Assembly (NCBI GenBank): GCA_910586775.1 | Contig: CAJUJN010000056.1 | Coordinates: forward strand, 1-28,007 | Source: an uncultured Acetatifactor sp. | Lineage (GTDB): Bacteria > Bacillota > Clostridia > Lachnospirales > Lachnospiraceae | Direction: 5' to 3' | DNA length: 28,007 nt | Shown here: positions 1-8,600 of the stretch, in pieces | Layout of the letters: each line of letters opens with the position of its first letter | Position numbering within the stretch: the stretch's first letter is position 1 | Translations under genes and position numbers: made by a program | The notes under the pieces: model-generated | The model's database searches: none | What the model was told of the DNA's origin: nothing | What the model saw: only the letters and a program-made list of their open reading frames with translations

Positions 1-1
1 G

Positions 2-226
2 CTGGCGGGAAATATCCTGCAAGTAAGGAACAGCGGTGTATCCATTGACAGTGCCAATCTGGAGAAGATATTCGAGCCATTTTACCGGGTAGACCGCTCC
101 CATAACCGGAACACAGGCGGCAGCGGCCTGGGCCTCTACATCGTCAAAACGATTTTAGAACGGCACGGATTTTCTTTTCGCATGAATAGTACCGATGATG
201 AGGTATGCTTTACCGCCATATTCTGA
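2..226 (+). CDS. Sensor histidine kinase, C-terminal fragment (cut by window start)
   Basis: The reading frame is open from base 2 to the TGA at 224-226 and gives 74 residues. They contain the end of a GHKL ATP-binding (HATPase_c) domain: an F-box-like FEPFYRVDRSHN followed by the G2 loop GGSGLGLYIVK, then a short C-terminal strand. This is the ATP-lid part of the catalytic domain of a two-component kinase. Its sensor and dimerisation parts lie outside the window. It sits about 200 bases upstream of two FtsX-type permeases and an ABC ATPase on the same strand. In Firmicutes that layout is typical of peptide-antibiotic sensing and detoxification modules, so the kinase probably controls the transporter (inference from context). 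Confidence 0.9.
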   Translation: MAGNILQVRNSGVSIDSANLEKIFEPFYRVDRSHNRNTGGSGLGLYIVKTILERHGFSFRMNSTDDEVCFTAIF

Positions 227-242
227 ACAGGTGAACCAATCA

Positions 243-271
243 GGCCGGGCAGTCCCCAGGGACAGCCCGCC
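243..271 (+). terminator. Hairpin after the kinase gene, possible weak terminator
   Basis: GGGC-A-GTCCC (247-256) pairs with GGGAC-A-GCCC (259-268) around a two-base loop, and a further GGC/GCC pair can extend the stem. It lies 17 bases after the kinase stop. There is no T-run after it, so it may be an attenuating or mRNA-end-stabilising hairpin rather than a full intrinsic terminator. Confidence 0.35.
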
Positions 272-386
272 TAAACTTTATCGAAACTCCACCCCAGCTC
301 CACCTGAACTCCATTTTTCGGTTGTATTCTTTTGATGTTCCCAGTCAGGGAGCGCACAAAAATCAAAGGAGGTATACAGACGAATC

Positions 387-434
387 ATGCGAAAAAATCT
401 TGGTATCGGGAGAAATGAGGTGGCGGCGAAATGA
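387..434 (+). CDS. Possible 15-residue leader peptide overlapping the permease start
   Basis: A short frame, ATG 387 to TGA 432-434, encodes MRKNLGIGRNEVAAK. Its stop overlaps the permease start in an ATGA arrangement. A strong AGGAGG stands at 367-372 and has no other obvious start codon to serve, although its 14-base spacing to this ATG is long. The region could be a translationally coupled leader that sets expression of the transporter, or simply untranslated leader. Nothing in the peptide identifies it. Confidence 0.3.
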   Translation: MRKNLGIGRNEVAAK

Positions 435-1765
435 ACCTATGGAAACGGGCCTGCCTGTATTCCATACGGAAAAAGGGCAAGACGATCACGCTTCTGGCGT
501 TTCTGCTGGTCATGGCAACGATGATGCTGACCTGCCTCTCCATCCAGTCTGCCACAGAGACCGCAAACGCCAACATCAAAAAGGCCCTGCTGGGGTATTT
601 TACCATCAACGCAAAGCATCTGGAGAACGGTATCCCGGAGGATACGGTGAGCAGCATTCTCGCCATAGACGGCTTGAGCGGCAGGTACACCCTGCGCTCC
701 TATTCCCATGCAAACTATTATGACGCAGGTGGAAAGCCGCTGGAGATCAGCACCGAGGGCGCGGCCCAGGTGCCGGAGGGGTACGAAAATGCCGGTAAGA
801 TCGTGGCGAACTCCAATTCGCAGGAGGACAGCTATTTCACAGATGGGGGCTTCGTGCTGACCAGCGGCAGCGCCGTCACCGCCGGAAGCAGAAACGAAGT
901 GCTGATTCACGAGAAATTTGCCCAACGCAATGGGTTGGCTGTGGGCGATACCATGCTGCTGGGAACTGTATCGGAGAACGCCCATACAATCCCGGTGACA
1001 GTGGCTGGAATCTTTACCAACACAAAGGAACAGGATTCCATTGGAATCGCTCCATCCTACGATCTCTATGACAACATCGTGTTTACCGACCTCTCCACCG
1101 CTTCTTTCCTGCTCTATGGTGATGGCGCGGCCAGCAGCCAGTACGGAGACTTCTTTGTGAACGACCCGGACGATCTTGACCGCATCATGACTGAGGTGCA
1201 GGAACTTCCAGGAATGGATTGGGAAAGCTGTACGATAACCCGTTACGACAACGATTATCAGAACGCAAAGGAATCCCTGGAGGGCCTGCGGGACATCGTC
1301 TTTATTGCAATCGCCGTGGTGTCAGTAATTTGCTTTTTGGTGCTGGCGCTGTTTCTGACCCTGCGGCTTCGCGGGCGCGTCCACGAAACCGGCGTCTATC
1401 TGGCAATGGGCATTTCAAAAGGTTCCGTGTTGCTGCAATATCTGCTGGAGGTCATTTTGGCGGCGGCTATCGCCTTGCTTCTTTCCTATGGTGTCAGTTC
1501 GGCTATATCCAATCAGATCGGGAGCCGTCTGCTGTCCCAAGTGACTACGGAAACCTATGAAGCAGTAGATTTGACCGGGAACTCTGAAAGTGGTGGAGAA
1601 CCTGCCGGGGATTTGGGTCTGTCGGAAATCATAGTGGCGGTTTCGGCAAAGGACTACCTGACCGTGTGGGCCTTCGGCATGGTACTTTGCACGGCATCCA
1701 CCGCCTTGGCCGCTTACCCGGTCATGAAGATGAGGCCCAAGAGCATTTTATCACAGATGAGTTAA
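431..1765 (+). CDS. ABC transporter permease, FtsX/MacB type (first of two)
   Basis: 444 residues. One N-terminal membrane helix (about residues 17-37) is followed by a large extracytoplasmic domain of the MacB periplasmic-core kind (about 40-285). Three more helices lie at roughly 288-312, 335-360 and 410-432, and the protein ends MKMRPKSILSQMS, a usual FtsX-type C-terminus. This is the four-helix layout of mechanotransmission transporters, which move peptides or lipoproteins outward rather than importing solutes. The ATG at 431 has GAGG at 417-420 and gives the common start MNLWKRACLYSIRKKGKT. Only 11 bases separate it from the second permease, so the two should be co-transcribed and form a heterodimer with the ATPase encoded downstream. 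The substrate cannot be read from sequence; antimicrobial peptide export or resistance is the contextual guess. Confidence 0.88.
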   Translation: MNLWKRACLYSIRKKGKTITLLAFLLVMATMMLTCLSIQSATETANANIKKALLGYFTINAKHLENGIPEDTVSSILAIDGLSGRYTLRSYSHANYYDAGGKPLEISTEGAAQVPEGYENAGKIVANSNSQEDSYFTDGGFVLTSGSAVTAGSRNEVLIHEKFAQRNGLAVGDTMLLGTVSENAHTIPVTVAGIFTNTKEQDSIGIAPSYDLYDNIVFTDLSTASFLLYGDGAASSQYGDFFVNDPDDLDRIMTEVQELPGMDWESCTITRYDNDYQNAKESLEGLRDIVFIAIAVVSVICFLVLALFLTLRLRGRVHETGVYLAMGISKGSVLLQYLLEVILAAAIALLLSYGVSSAISNQIGSRLLSQVTTETYEAVDLTGNSESGGEPAGDLGLSEIIVAVSAKDYLTVWAFGMVLCTASTALAAYPVMKMRPKSILSQMS

Positions 1766-1776
1766 GGAGGCGCACA

Positions 1777-3069
1777 ATGAATTTAGTCATAAGAGCGGTT
1801 TTGTATACCGCAAGGAAATGGAAAAAGACCCTGTTGCTGTTCTGCCTGTTGCTGGCAATCACCACTCTGGTTCTGTCCGGGCTTGCCATAGCAGATGTAC
1901 AGGAGGAACAGGCCGAGGAAGTCAGGGGAACGACAGGAGCAAATTTTACCGTCAGCCGTAATACTGCGACAGGTGGCTGGAGCAGTGATAGAGGCGGCTC
2001 ATACAGCACGCAGGAATACCTTACGGCTGACAAAATGGAAAGCATTGCTGCTATCAATGGAATAGAGGGTTACAACGCTTCAATCCGCACCATTCTATGC
2101 CTGTCTGATCGTCGGGGGCAATGGCTGGAACAAATGGAGCCTACAGGTCATGCGATTGTTGACTGTCAGTTTTACTCTTATAGCTGCATCAATTCAAAAT
2201 ACCATTCTCTTTTCCTGTCCGGGGCTTTGGTTATGTGCGAGGGAAGGACGATTGATTCCTCTGCTAAGAATGGAATCGTTATCAGTAAAGATATTGCGGA
2301 TAAACATGATCTTAAAGTAGGCGATACCATCCAGGCAGTCAATGACCCTCTATCCGATGACAAAACAATGGATTTGGAAATTGTTGGTTTATTTGAAGTC
2401 GTGGCTGATAAAACAGACGAGCGCAACCATTACAACGAATCTTCTTACTACGAGTATACGAACAATGCCTTTGTCAGTGAAGCCGCCATGAAGAAGCTGT
2501 TGGAAAATTACGCAGATGTGGGCTATGCCTCCGCAGATTTCTTTGTTTCCGACCCGGAACGGCTTGAAAGTATCATCCATGAGGTGCAAAAAATCAATAC
2601 AATCAACTGGAACAACTTTTTTATTACAGCCAACGATGAAGTGTACCAAAATATCTCCAGCGCCCTTTCTGACACAGGTACTCTGCTTACTACCTTAATT
2701 GTTGTCATTACCGCCGTGAGCATGGTGCTGATGATTCTTATTCTATCCATGTCCGTTCGCAGCCGGAAAAGAGAAACCGGAATCTTGCTGGCGGTTGGTA
2801 TCGCCAAACCTGTGGTTGTTCTCCAATATCTGCTGGAAGTCCTGCTGATTGCAGCGGCAGCGTTTCCTCTGGCCTATCTGTCCAGCAAACAGGCAGCTGG
2901 AACCTTGGGAACACTGTTCGGCAAAACAGCTGAACACATCATCGTTACATCGGAGCACTTTATGCTGGTTGTTGTCGTGGGCGGCATCCTATTGGTGACA
3001 GCAGTGTTAGCATCCTGCATCCCCGCCATGCGGTTGAAGCCGAAAACAATCCTGTCACAAATGGAATGA
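1777..3069 (+). CDS. ABC transporter permease, FtsX/MacB type (second of two)
   Basis: 430 residues from the ATG at 1777, which has an AGGAGG-type site just upstream at 1765-1770. The open frame extends upstream to 1666, but that part overlaps the previous gene and lacks the typical MNLVIRAVLYTARKWKKT start. The layout matches the first permease: helix 1 at about residues 17-37, an extracytoplasmic domain, then helices near 302-325, 345-365 and 395-420, ending MRLKPKTILSQME. It is a diverged paralogue of the first permease, with the same N-terminal LYxxRKxxKT and C-terminal PKxILSQM patterns. This fits a two-permease transporter that arose by duplication. The gap to the ATPase gene is 25 bases. 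Confidence 0.88.
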   Translation: MNLVIRAVLYTARKWKKTLLLFCLLLAITTLVLSGLAIADVQEEQAEEVRGTTGANFTVSRNTATGGWSSDRGGSYSTQEYLTADKMESIAAINGIEGYNASIRTILCLSDRRGQWLEQMEPTGHAIVDCQFYSYSCINSKYHSLFLSGALVMCEGRTIDSSAKNGIVISKDIADKHDLKVGDTIQAVNDPLSDDKTMDLEIVGLFEVVADKTDERNHYNESSYYEYTNNAFVSEAAMKKLLENYADVGYASADFFVSDPERLESIIHEVQKINTINWNNFFITANDEVYQNISSALSDTGTLLTTLIVVITAVSMVLMILILSMSVRSRKRETGILLAVGIAKPVVVLQYLLEVLLIAAAAFPLAYLSSKQAAGTLGTLFGKTAEHIIVTSEHFMLVVVVGGILLVTAVLASCIPAMRLKPKTILSQME

Positions 3070-3094
3070 TTTTACGAAGAAATGAGGTAGCCTT

Positions 3095-3775
3095 ATGAAT
3101 ATCATGGAAATCCAAAATGTGCAATATGCCTATGACGGCAAAAAGAAAGTCCTGAAGGGCATCAACGCTCAAATGGAACTGGGCAAGATGTACGCAATCC
3201 TCGGCCCCTCTGGGTGCGGCAAGACCACGCTGCTGTCCCTGTTGGGCGGTCTGGACAGCCCCAGCAGCGGTCAGATTTTGTACCAGGGGGAGGACATTGC
3301 AAAGACCGGCCTTGCCAATCACCGGCGCAGTCATGTGGCGTTCATCTTCCAGAGTTACAACCTGATCGACTATCTGACTCCGATGGAGAATGTAGCTTTG
3401 ACCTCCAAACTGCCGCCGCTCCCCATTCTGAAGCAGTTGGGATTGACCGCAGAAGAAGCAAAGCGGAATGTGCTGAAGCTGTCCGGGGGCCAGCAGCAGC
3501 GTGTAGCCATCGCCCGCGCTCTGGCCAGTGATGCGCAGGTTATCCTGGCCGATGAACCGACCGGGAATCTGGACGAGGATACCGCTGTCGAAATCAACAC
3601 CATTCTGAAAGGCAGCGCCCATAAATCCGGCAAATGCGTGGTGATTGTGACGCACTCCAACGAGTTGGCAAAAGAAGCAGATGTGGTTTTCCAACTGCGA
3701 AAGGGCGAATTGCAAATTTTCTCAGCCAGCAACTTTGAGGAAACCGCCGGACAGAAGGGGCCGGACATGCTGTAA
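3095..3775 (+). CDS. ABC transporter ATP-binding protein (MacB/LolD family)
   Basis: 226 residues, normal for this family. The sequence shows Walker A GPSGCGKTT (about residues 37-45), a Q-loop IFQSYNLIDYLTPMENV, the signature LSGGQQQR (about 128-135), Walker B VILADEPTGNLD and an H-loop VTHSNELAKEAD. It is the cytoplasmic motor for the two preceding permeases. The site GAGG lies eight bases before the ATG. It is the last gene of the module: the next gene (serpin) starts 91 bases later and carries its own strong ribosome binding site. Co-transcription with the serpin is possible because no convincing terminator separates them; only a 6-bp inverted repeat at 3795-3800/3819-3824 is seen. Confidence 0.93.
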   Translation: MNIMEIQNVQYAYDGKKKVLKGINAQMELGKMYAILGPSGCGKTTLLSLLGGLDSPSSGQILYQGEDIAKTGLANHRRSHVAFIFQSYNLIDYLTPMENVALTSKLPPLPILKQLGLTAEEAKRNVLKLSGGQQQRVAIARALASDAQVILADEPTGNLDEDTAVEINTILKGSAHKSGKCVVIVTHSNELAKEADVVFQLRKGELQIFSASNFEETAGQKGPDML

Positions 3776-3866
3776 AGATACAAGAACTTTTGCGCCTCTT
3801 TATCGTTCATATGGTCAGAAGAGGTATTTCTACACCGCAAAATGAAAAACCAGGAGGTAGGAAGGT

Positions 3867-5384
3867 ATGAAAAAGTATGGAAGAATGAAAAAAGTTTTCA
3901 GGAAGGGAATGAGCCTGTTTCTGGCGGCAGGGCTGCTGCTCTCCGTCTCCGGCTGCGGGAGCCCGGGAGGGGCGGCAGACCAAAGCGGCACAGCGCAGGC
4001 GGCTGAGGAGCCGTCCGCTGCCGGGGGTGCGGGCGAGGATGTGGCGGTGTCGTCAAAAATCGATTCAGGCGGTGACGGGATTTCGTCAGGAGGGGCGGAC
4101 AGCGGGGCCCTGTCGAACGGGGAGGATTCCCAGGTGGACAGCCAGCCCGGCGGCGGGGCAAACGGGAGTCAGCCGGACGGTACGGGAAACGGCAGTCAAA
4201 ATGGAGCAGGCGCTCAGCCAGAAAGCGCGGCAGTGGCGGATTTCGGGCTCCGTCTGCTGGGGGCTTGCATGGAAAACGCGAAGGATCCTTTCCCGCCAAG
4301 CGCCTCCATGCCCCAGGAAGTATACGCCGAGATAGAGGCGGGCAAGAACGTGCTGATTTCCCCGCTGTCCGTGATCAGTGCCCTGGCGATGACCGGGGGC
4401 GGCGCGAAAGAGGAGACCTTAAGGCAGATGGAGGAGGTCTTCGGAATGTCTGTTCCGGAGCTGTCCGCGTTCCTGGCTGCCTATCAGGGAGAACTGCCCG
4501 CAGGGGAGAACTACAGGCTGAGCATGGCCAACGGCATCTGGTTCACGGAGGATGAGCGCTTTGCCGTGGAGCCGGAGTTTCTACAGGCATGCGCCGACTC
4601 CTTTGGGGCCAGCGCGCGCAGAGCTCCCTTTGACCAGTCCACCCTGAAGGAAATCAACGGATGGGTGAAGGACAACACGGAGGGCATGATCGAGGAAATC
4701 CTGAACGAGATTCCCATGGACGCTGTGATGTACCTGGTGAACGCACTGGCTTTCGACGCGGAGTGGGAGCGGATCTACCATGACTACGAAGTGCGGGAGG
4801 GGGAATTCACGAAGGAGGACGGCACCGTCCAGCAGGCAGAGATGATGTACTCCGAGGAGAGCCAGTACCTGGAGGATGAACATGCCGCGGGGTTCCTGAA
4901 ATATTACGCGGACAGGAAATATGCCTATGCGGCGCTGCTGCCCGAGGAGGGCATGAGCGTGGCGGAATTTGTGGCCACCCTGGACGGGGAGAAGCTCCGG
5001 AACATCCTGGCGAATCCCACGCAGCTGCAGGTGAATGCCGCCATCCCGAAATATGAGAACGAGTACAGCGCGGAACTCAGCGATATCCTGCAGGAGATGG
5101 GCATGGCGGATGCCTTTGACATGGCCAGGGCGGATTTCTCGGGGATCGGCAGCTCTTCCGAAGGGAACCTGTACATCAGCCGCGTGCTGCACAAGACTTT
5201 CATCGCCGTGGACGAGCGGGGGACGAAGGCAGGGGCGGCCACTGCCGTGGAAATGAAGCGGGAGAGCGCGGTGATGGAAGACTACATCAGGACAGTCTAT
5301 CTGGACCGGCCTTTTCTCTATATGATTGTGGACTGTGAGTCCGGGATACCGGTATTTATGGGGATACTGACGCAGATTGACTGA
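3867..5384 (+). CDS. Secreted lipoprotein serpin (serine/cysteine protease inhibitor)
   Basis: 505 residues with three parts. (1) A lipoprotein signal, with basic residues, a hydrophobic stretch and the lipobox LSVSGC near residue 30, predicts anchoring on the outer face of the membrane. (2) A low-complexity Gly/Ser/Asp/Asn linker runs from about 33 to 115. (3) A serpin fold runs from about 120 to the end: NVLISPLSVISALAMTGGGAK, YLVNALAF, a breach/shutter region, the hinge ERGTKAGAATAV starting at residue 450, and the closing DRPFLYMIVD. The small residues P12-P9 (A-G-A-A) of the hinge are what an inhibitory serpin needs for loop insertion. Counting 17 residues from the hinge Glu puts P1 near the K-R-E-S stretch, but the loop is about four residues longer than in alpha-1-antitrypsin, so P1 is uncertain. 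AGGAGG at 3852-3857 supports the ATG. Gut bacterial serpins are known to inhibit host proteases; its target is not known from sequence. Confidence 0.93.
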   Translation: MKKYGRMKKVFRKGMSLFLAAGLLLSVSGCGSPGGAADQSGTAQAAEEPSAAGGAGEDVAVSSKIDSGGDGISSGGADSGALSNGEDSQVDSQPGGGANGSQPDGTGNGSQNGAGAQPESAAVADFGLRLLGACMENAKDPFPPSASMPQEVYAEIEAGKNVLISPLSVISALAMTGGGAKEETLRQMEEVFGMSVPELSAFLAAYQGELPAGENYRLSMANGIWFTEDERFAVEPEFLQACADSFGASARRAPFDQSTLKEINGWVKDNTEGMIEEILNEIPMDAVMYLVNALAFDAEWERIYHDYEVREGEFTKEDGTVQQAEMMYSEESQYLEDEHAAGFLKYYADRKYAYAALLPEEGMSVAEFVATLDGEKLRNILANPTQLQVNAAIPKYENEYSAELSDILQEMGMADAFDMARADFSGIGSSSEGNLYISRVLHKTFIAVDERGTKAGAATAVEMKRESAVMEDYIRTVYLDRPFLYMIVDCESGIPVFMGILTQID

Positions 5385-5392
5385 TACGGTAC

Positions 5393-5452
5393 ACCCCCAT
5401 GCAATGGGCTGTATTGCATTACTTTCATGCGAAGAGCCGGCTGCATGGGGGT
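5393..5452. other. Inverted repeat after the serpin gene
   Basis: ACCCCCATGCA at 5393-5403 is exactly complementary to TGCATGGGGGT at 5442-5452. A competing 7-bp hairpin, ATGCAAT (5399-5405) with ATTGCAT (5413-5419), shares part of the left arm. There is no T-run, so it is not a standard terminator, but it starts nine bases after the serpin stop in a tail-to-tail gene gap and could end or protect transcripts. The rest of the 290-base gap to 5674 holds only the direct repeat at 5568-5651. Confidence 0.4.
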
Positions 5453-5567
5453 ATTGTGCGCCGGTTCCGGCACGCTATGAGGCATACAAACCCCAGGATG
5501 CATGCGGTCTGAAGCACAGCTGTCTCGGAATTTCAAGCTTTGTCGTATGAAAATCCGAGAAAAACTG

Positions 5568-5651
5568 TGTGTCCGCCCCGGCATGGAAGCGAGCTGCGAG
5601 CGTCCGTTGGACCAGGGTGCAGCCGTGTGCCCGCCGCGACATGGAAGCGAG
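5568..5651. repeat. 26-bp direct repeat, two copies, 58-bp period
   Basis: Positions 5568-5593 and 5626-5651 match at 23 of 26 bases; both end CATGGAAGCGAG. They lie between the convergent serpin and helicase genes. No coding sense was found. They may be remains of a small tandem duplication or an intergenic repeat family. Confidence 0.6.
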
Positions 5652-5674
5652 GGCGCTTTTAGGCCGTGAAACCG

Positions 5675-8600
5675 CTAATTGGATTTGGGGAGGCTGGTCG
5701 TGTATCGGCAGCCCGGAAAGCCGCTGCACCCAAGGAATTTGCCGAATTTACCGTTTTTTTCGCTCAAGGGCTTTCCGCATTTGGGACAGACAGCTTTCTT
5801 TGCCGCGGTATTCCCATATTTTGGCGCTGCTGCCGCCGGGTTCTTTGCCTGCTGCGTGGGGGCCGCGCTGGGGGCAGGCGCTGCCGCCGGGTTCTTTGCC
5901 TGCTGTGTGGGGGCCGCGCTGGGAGCAGGCGCCGCCGCTGAGTTCCTTGTCTGCTGCGTGGGAGCCGCGCTAGGGGCAGGTGCTGCCGCCGGGTTCTTTG
6001 CCTGCTGCATTGCGACTTCTTTGGGGGCCGGGAGGGGCGCGGCGCTGTCTGCCCGGCAGAGGTTTTGGGACGCGGAATCAGGCAGGTGCAAAATGTCGTC
6101 CAGATCGGCGGCCTCTATCAGCTCCGCGGTGCACTCGCGGGCCACTCTGACAGGTCTGCATGTCCATACATTCTTGTCACCGATTATATAAAAACGGAAT
6201 TTCGCCCTTGTGGCGGCTACATTTACAATGTTCTTGTTCACCCAGTTTGCCGCGCCGGTTGCGTTTTTATCGCATCCCAACAGGAAAATCACTTCGTCCG
6301 TGCCCTGGCCCTGGAAGGTGTGGACCGTTCCCACATTGTTATCTTTCAGCCATTTTTCGGTTCTGGGCTCTTTTTTATACAGGGCGGATTTTGTGATCAG
6401 GTTTTTCATGCCCTCTTTCACGGAGGTAAAGGGGGTGATGATAAACAGCCTGGGAATTTCGCTCTGATCCTTTCGGAATTTCTCTTCCAGCAGTTTCAGG
6501 ACGACTTCGCCCTGAGCTTTCACAAAATGATCCTTTGCCGCCGCATTTTCACTTCCGCACACGTTGATCCAGCAGCTTTTATCCAGAATAAAGGTAGCGC
6601 TTCTCTTTGCGTTTGGGGCGCCGGTCTGCTGCTTCATGGTTCCGTCATAGGATAATCTGTTTGAAATCGTATACATGGGATCGATACAGCGTCTATGCAC
6701 CACCAGCGGACAGCCCACCCATTCCTTTTCCTCATCCTCACCGAGAAATGTCCCATACGGATTGATATAATCTGCAAAGCCCTGGACGGATATCTTTTTA
6801 TCCTTATAGCCCGCCAGAAGCTGTGAAGTGAACAGCTGCTTTATCATGTCCGTCTCTGCGGTTACCACCGGCTCAATCTGCCTGGGGTCCCCCACAATGA
6901 TGGACCTGCGGCATCGGAACATTGCGCCCACCGACATCTGGGGCTGCGCCTGTCCGGACTCATCCACGATCAGGGTGCCCAGGATTCCGCTCTTTTCGAT
7001 ATCGCTCAGAAAAGACTGCGCCGATGCAAAAGTAGTCGAGATCACCGGGGTCATCAAAAAGATGGACTGAAGCATGGCGGGCATGGCGGCTTTGCGGTCA
7101 TCGGACTGCATTCTCTCACCGCATTCATCGAACATGTTCCAGGCGATCAGCAGGTTGATGATGTTGTGCCGCATGCATTTTGAGGATGCAGCGAACTCCT
7201 TGTGAACCTTGCAGGCATAGAGGAAAAGTTTCTCCCGTTCCCTGTTGTACTGTGCCGTAAACCAGGGATTTGTCGTCTGGGCATCTGTTGCCTCTTTCTC
7301 ATCAAAGGAAGCGTATTTTTCCATAAACCCGGCATCAATGGGAGCCATTTTCTTATCTCCGGTCGAATATTCCGACAAGATTAGATTGTAATTACGTACA
7401 GAGAGGAGCTGCGCCGTGATCTGGTCAATATCCTTTATGGATTTTTTGATGCCCGCGATCGTCTCCTTATGTTCGGCGATCAGTTCGTCCCGGGTGGATG
7501 AGGCTTTCAGTTTGCCGAACAATCCCGTGGGCCTTGTCTCCTCAAGGTGCATGAGCTCCGCCTGTTGGGCCTTTAAATCAGCGGCCAGTTTTTGTTTTGA
7601 CTGCTCCAGTTCGGAAATGCGCTTCGCTAAGTCCGCTTCCGGGAGAGCCTGTAGTTTTGCCGGGACTGCTTCGCTTGCAGTGCATAACTGTTCTAGCTCT
7701 TTCTTCAGCTTTTCCACCAGTTCATACTGTTTCAGGAAGATCTTCCTCTGTGCTGCGAACTGCTGTTTATGCAGAGCCCGCGTATCATTTGACTTATATT
7801 CTTCCGCAAAAGGCTTCAATACCGCATTGCAGTATTTCTTAATATTGGAGCGTTTTCCAAAGGGTGCGGATACCAGCCCCCAGCAATTTGTGGAATCAAG
7901 GAGCTTATTGGCGTATCGCGTGAAGAAGATATCCGGTTCTTTCCGGCTCTTGCCAAACTGCCTGATGGTCTCCACATCCTCTGATTTCCCTATATCGAAC
8001 AGGTCCCGGACTTCTTCCAAGCCTTTTTTTACTGCCGCGTCATTGCTGTCCGATGCCTCCAGGCTCTCCAGAATATCGTTTCCCTTTGGCAGGTCGATGG
8101 TGATATTCTCCACTGCCGCATTATTACAGGAGGCAACCAGCATGCCATAATCGTTGATTTTCTCATTTTTGACGGAATAATAATTGGGCGCGTACTGGAA
8201 ATAGGAATGTCCGTAGGCTTCCAGCGGCCCTTTGGTGAAGGAATGCTTTTCAAAAAGCGTATCGGGATCCGGTCCGTTCTCAGCCAAAAGCAGCGCCCTG
8301 TCCACGATATTGCTTGCCACGATCTCCTTCAGCAAAGTGGTCTTGCCGGTTCCGGGCGGCCCGTTTACGGAGAAAATGGGAGTGGGATTCGTGTGGTCAA
8401 TGGCAATATTGACGGCAACCTGCTGCATCAGGGCAGGCATGAATTTGGCGGGCCATTTTCCCATGGGCGCCCTGGCCACGTTCAGCTTCTCCGAGAAGAA
8501 TGTCCGCATACTCGATTCGGGTTCCCCGGGAGAAATGATGGTGCGGGCCAGGCTTCCCATGCCTTTCGTTTTTTCATAGCCTGCCAGGATATAGGAAATG

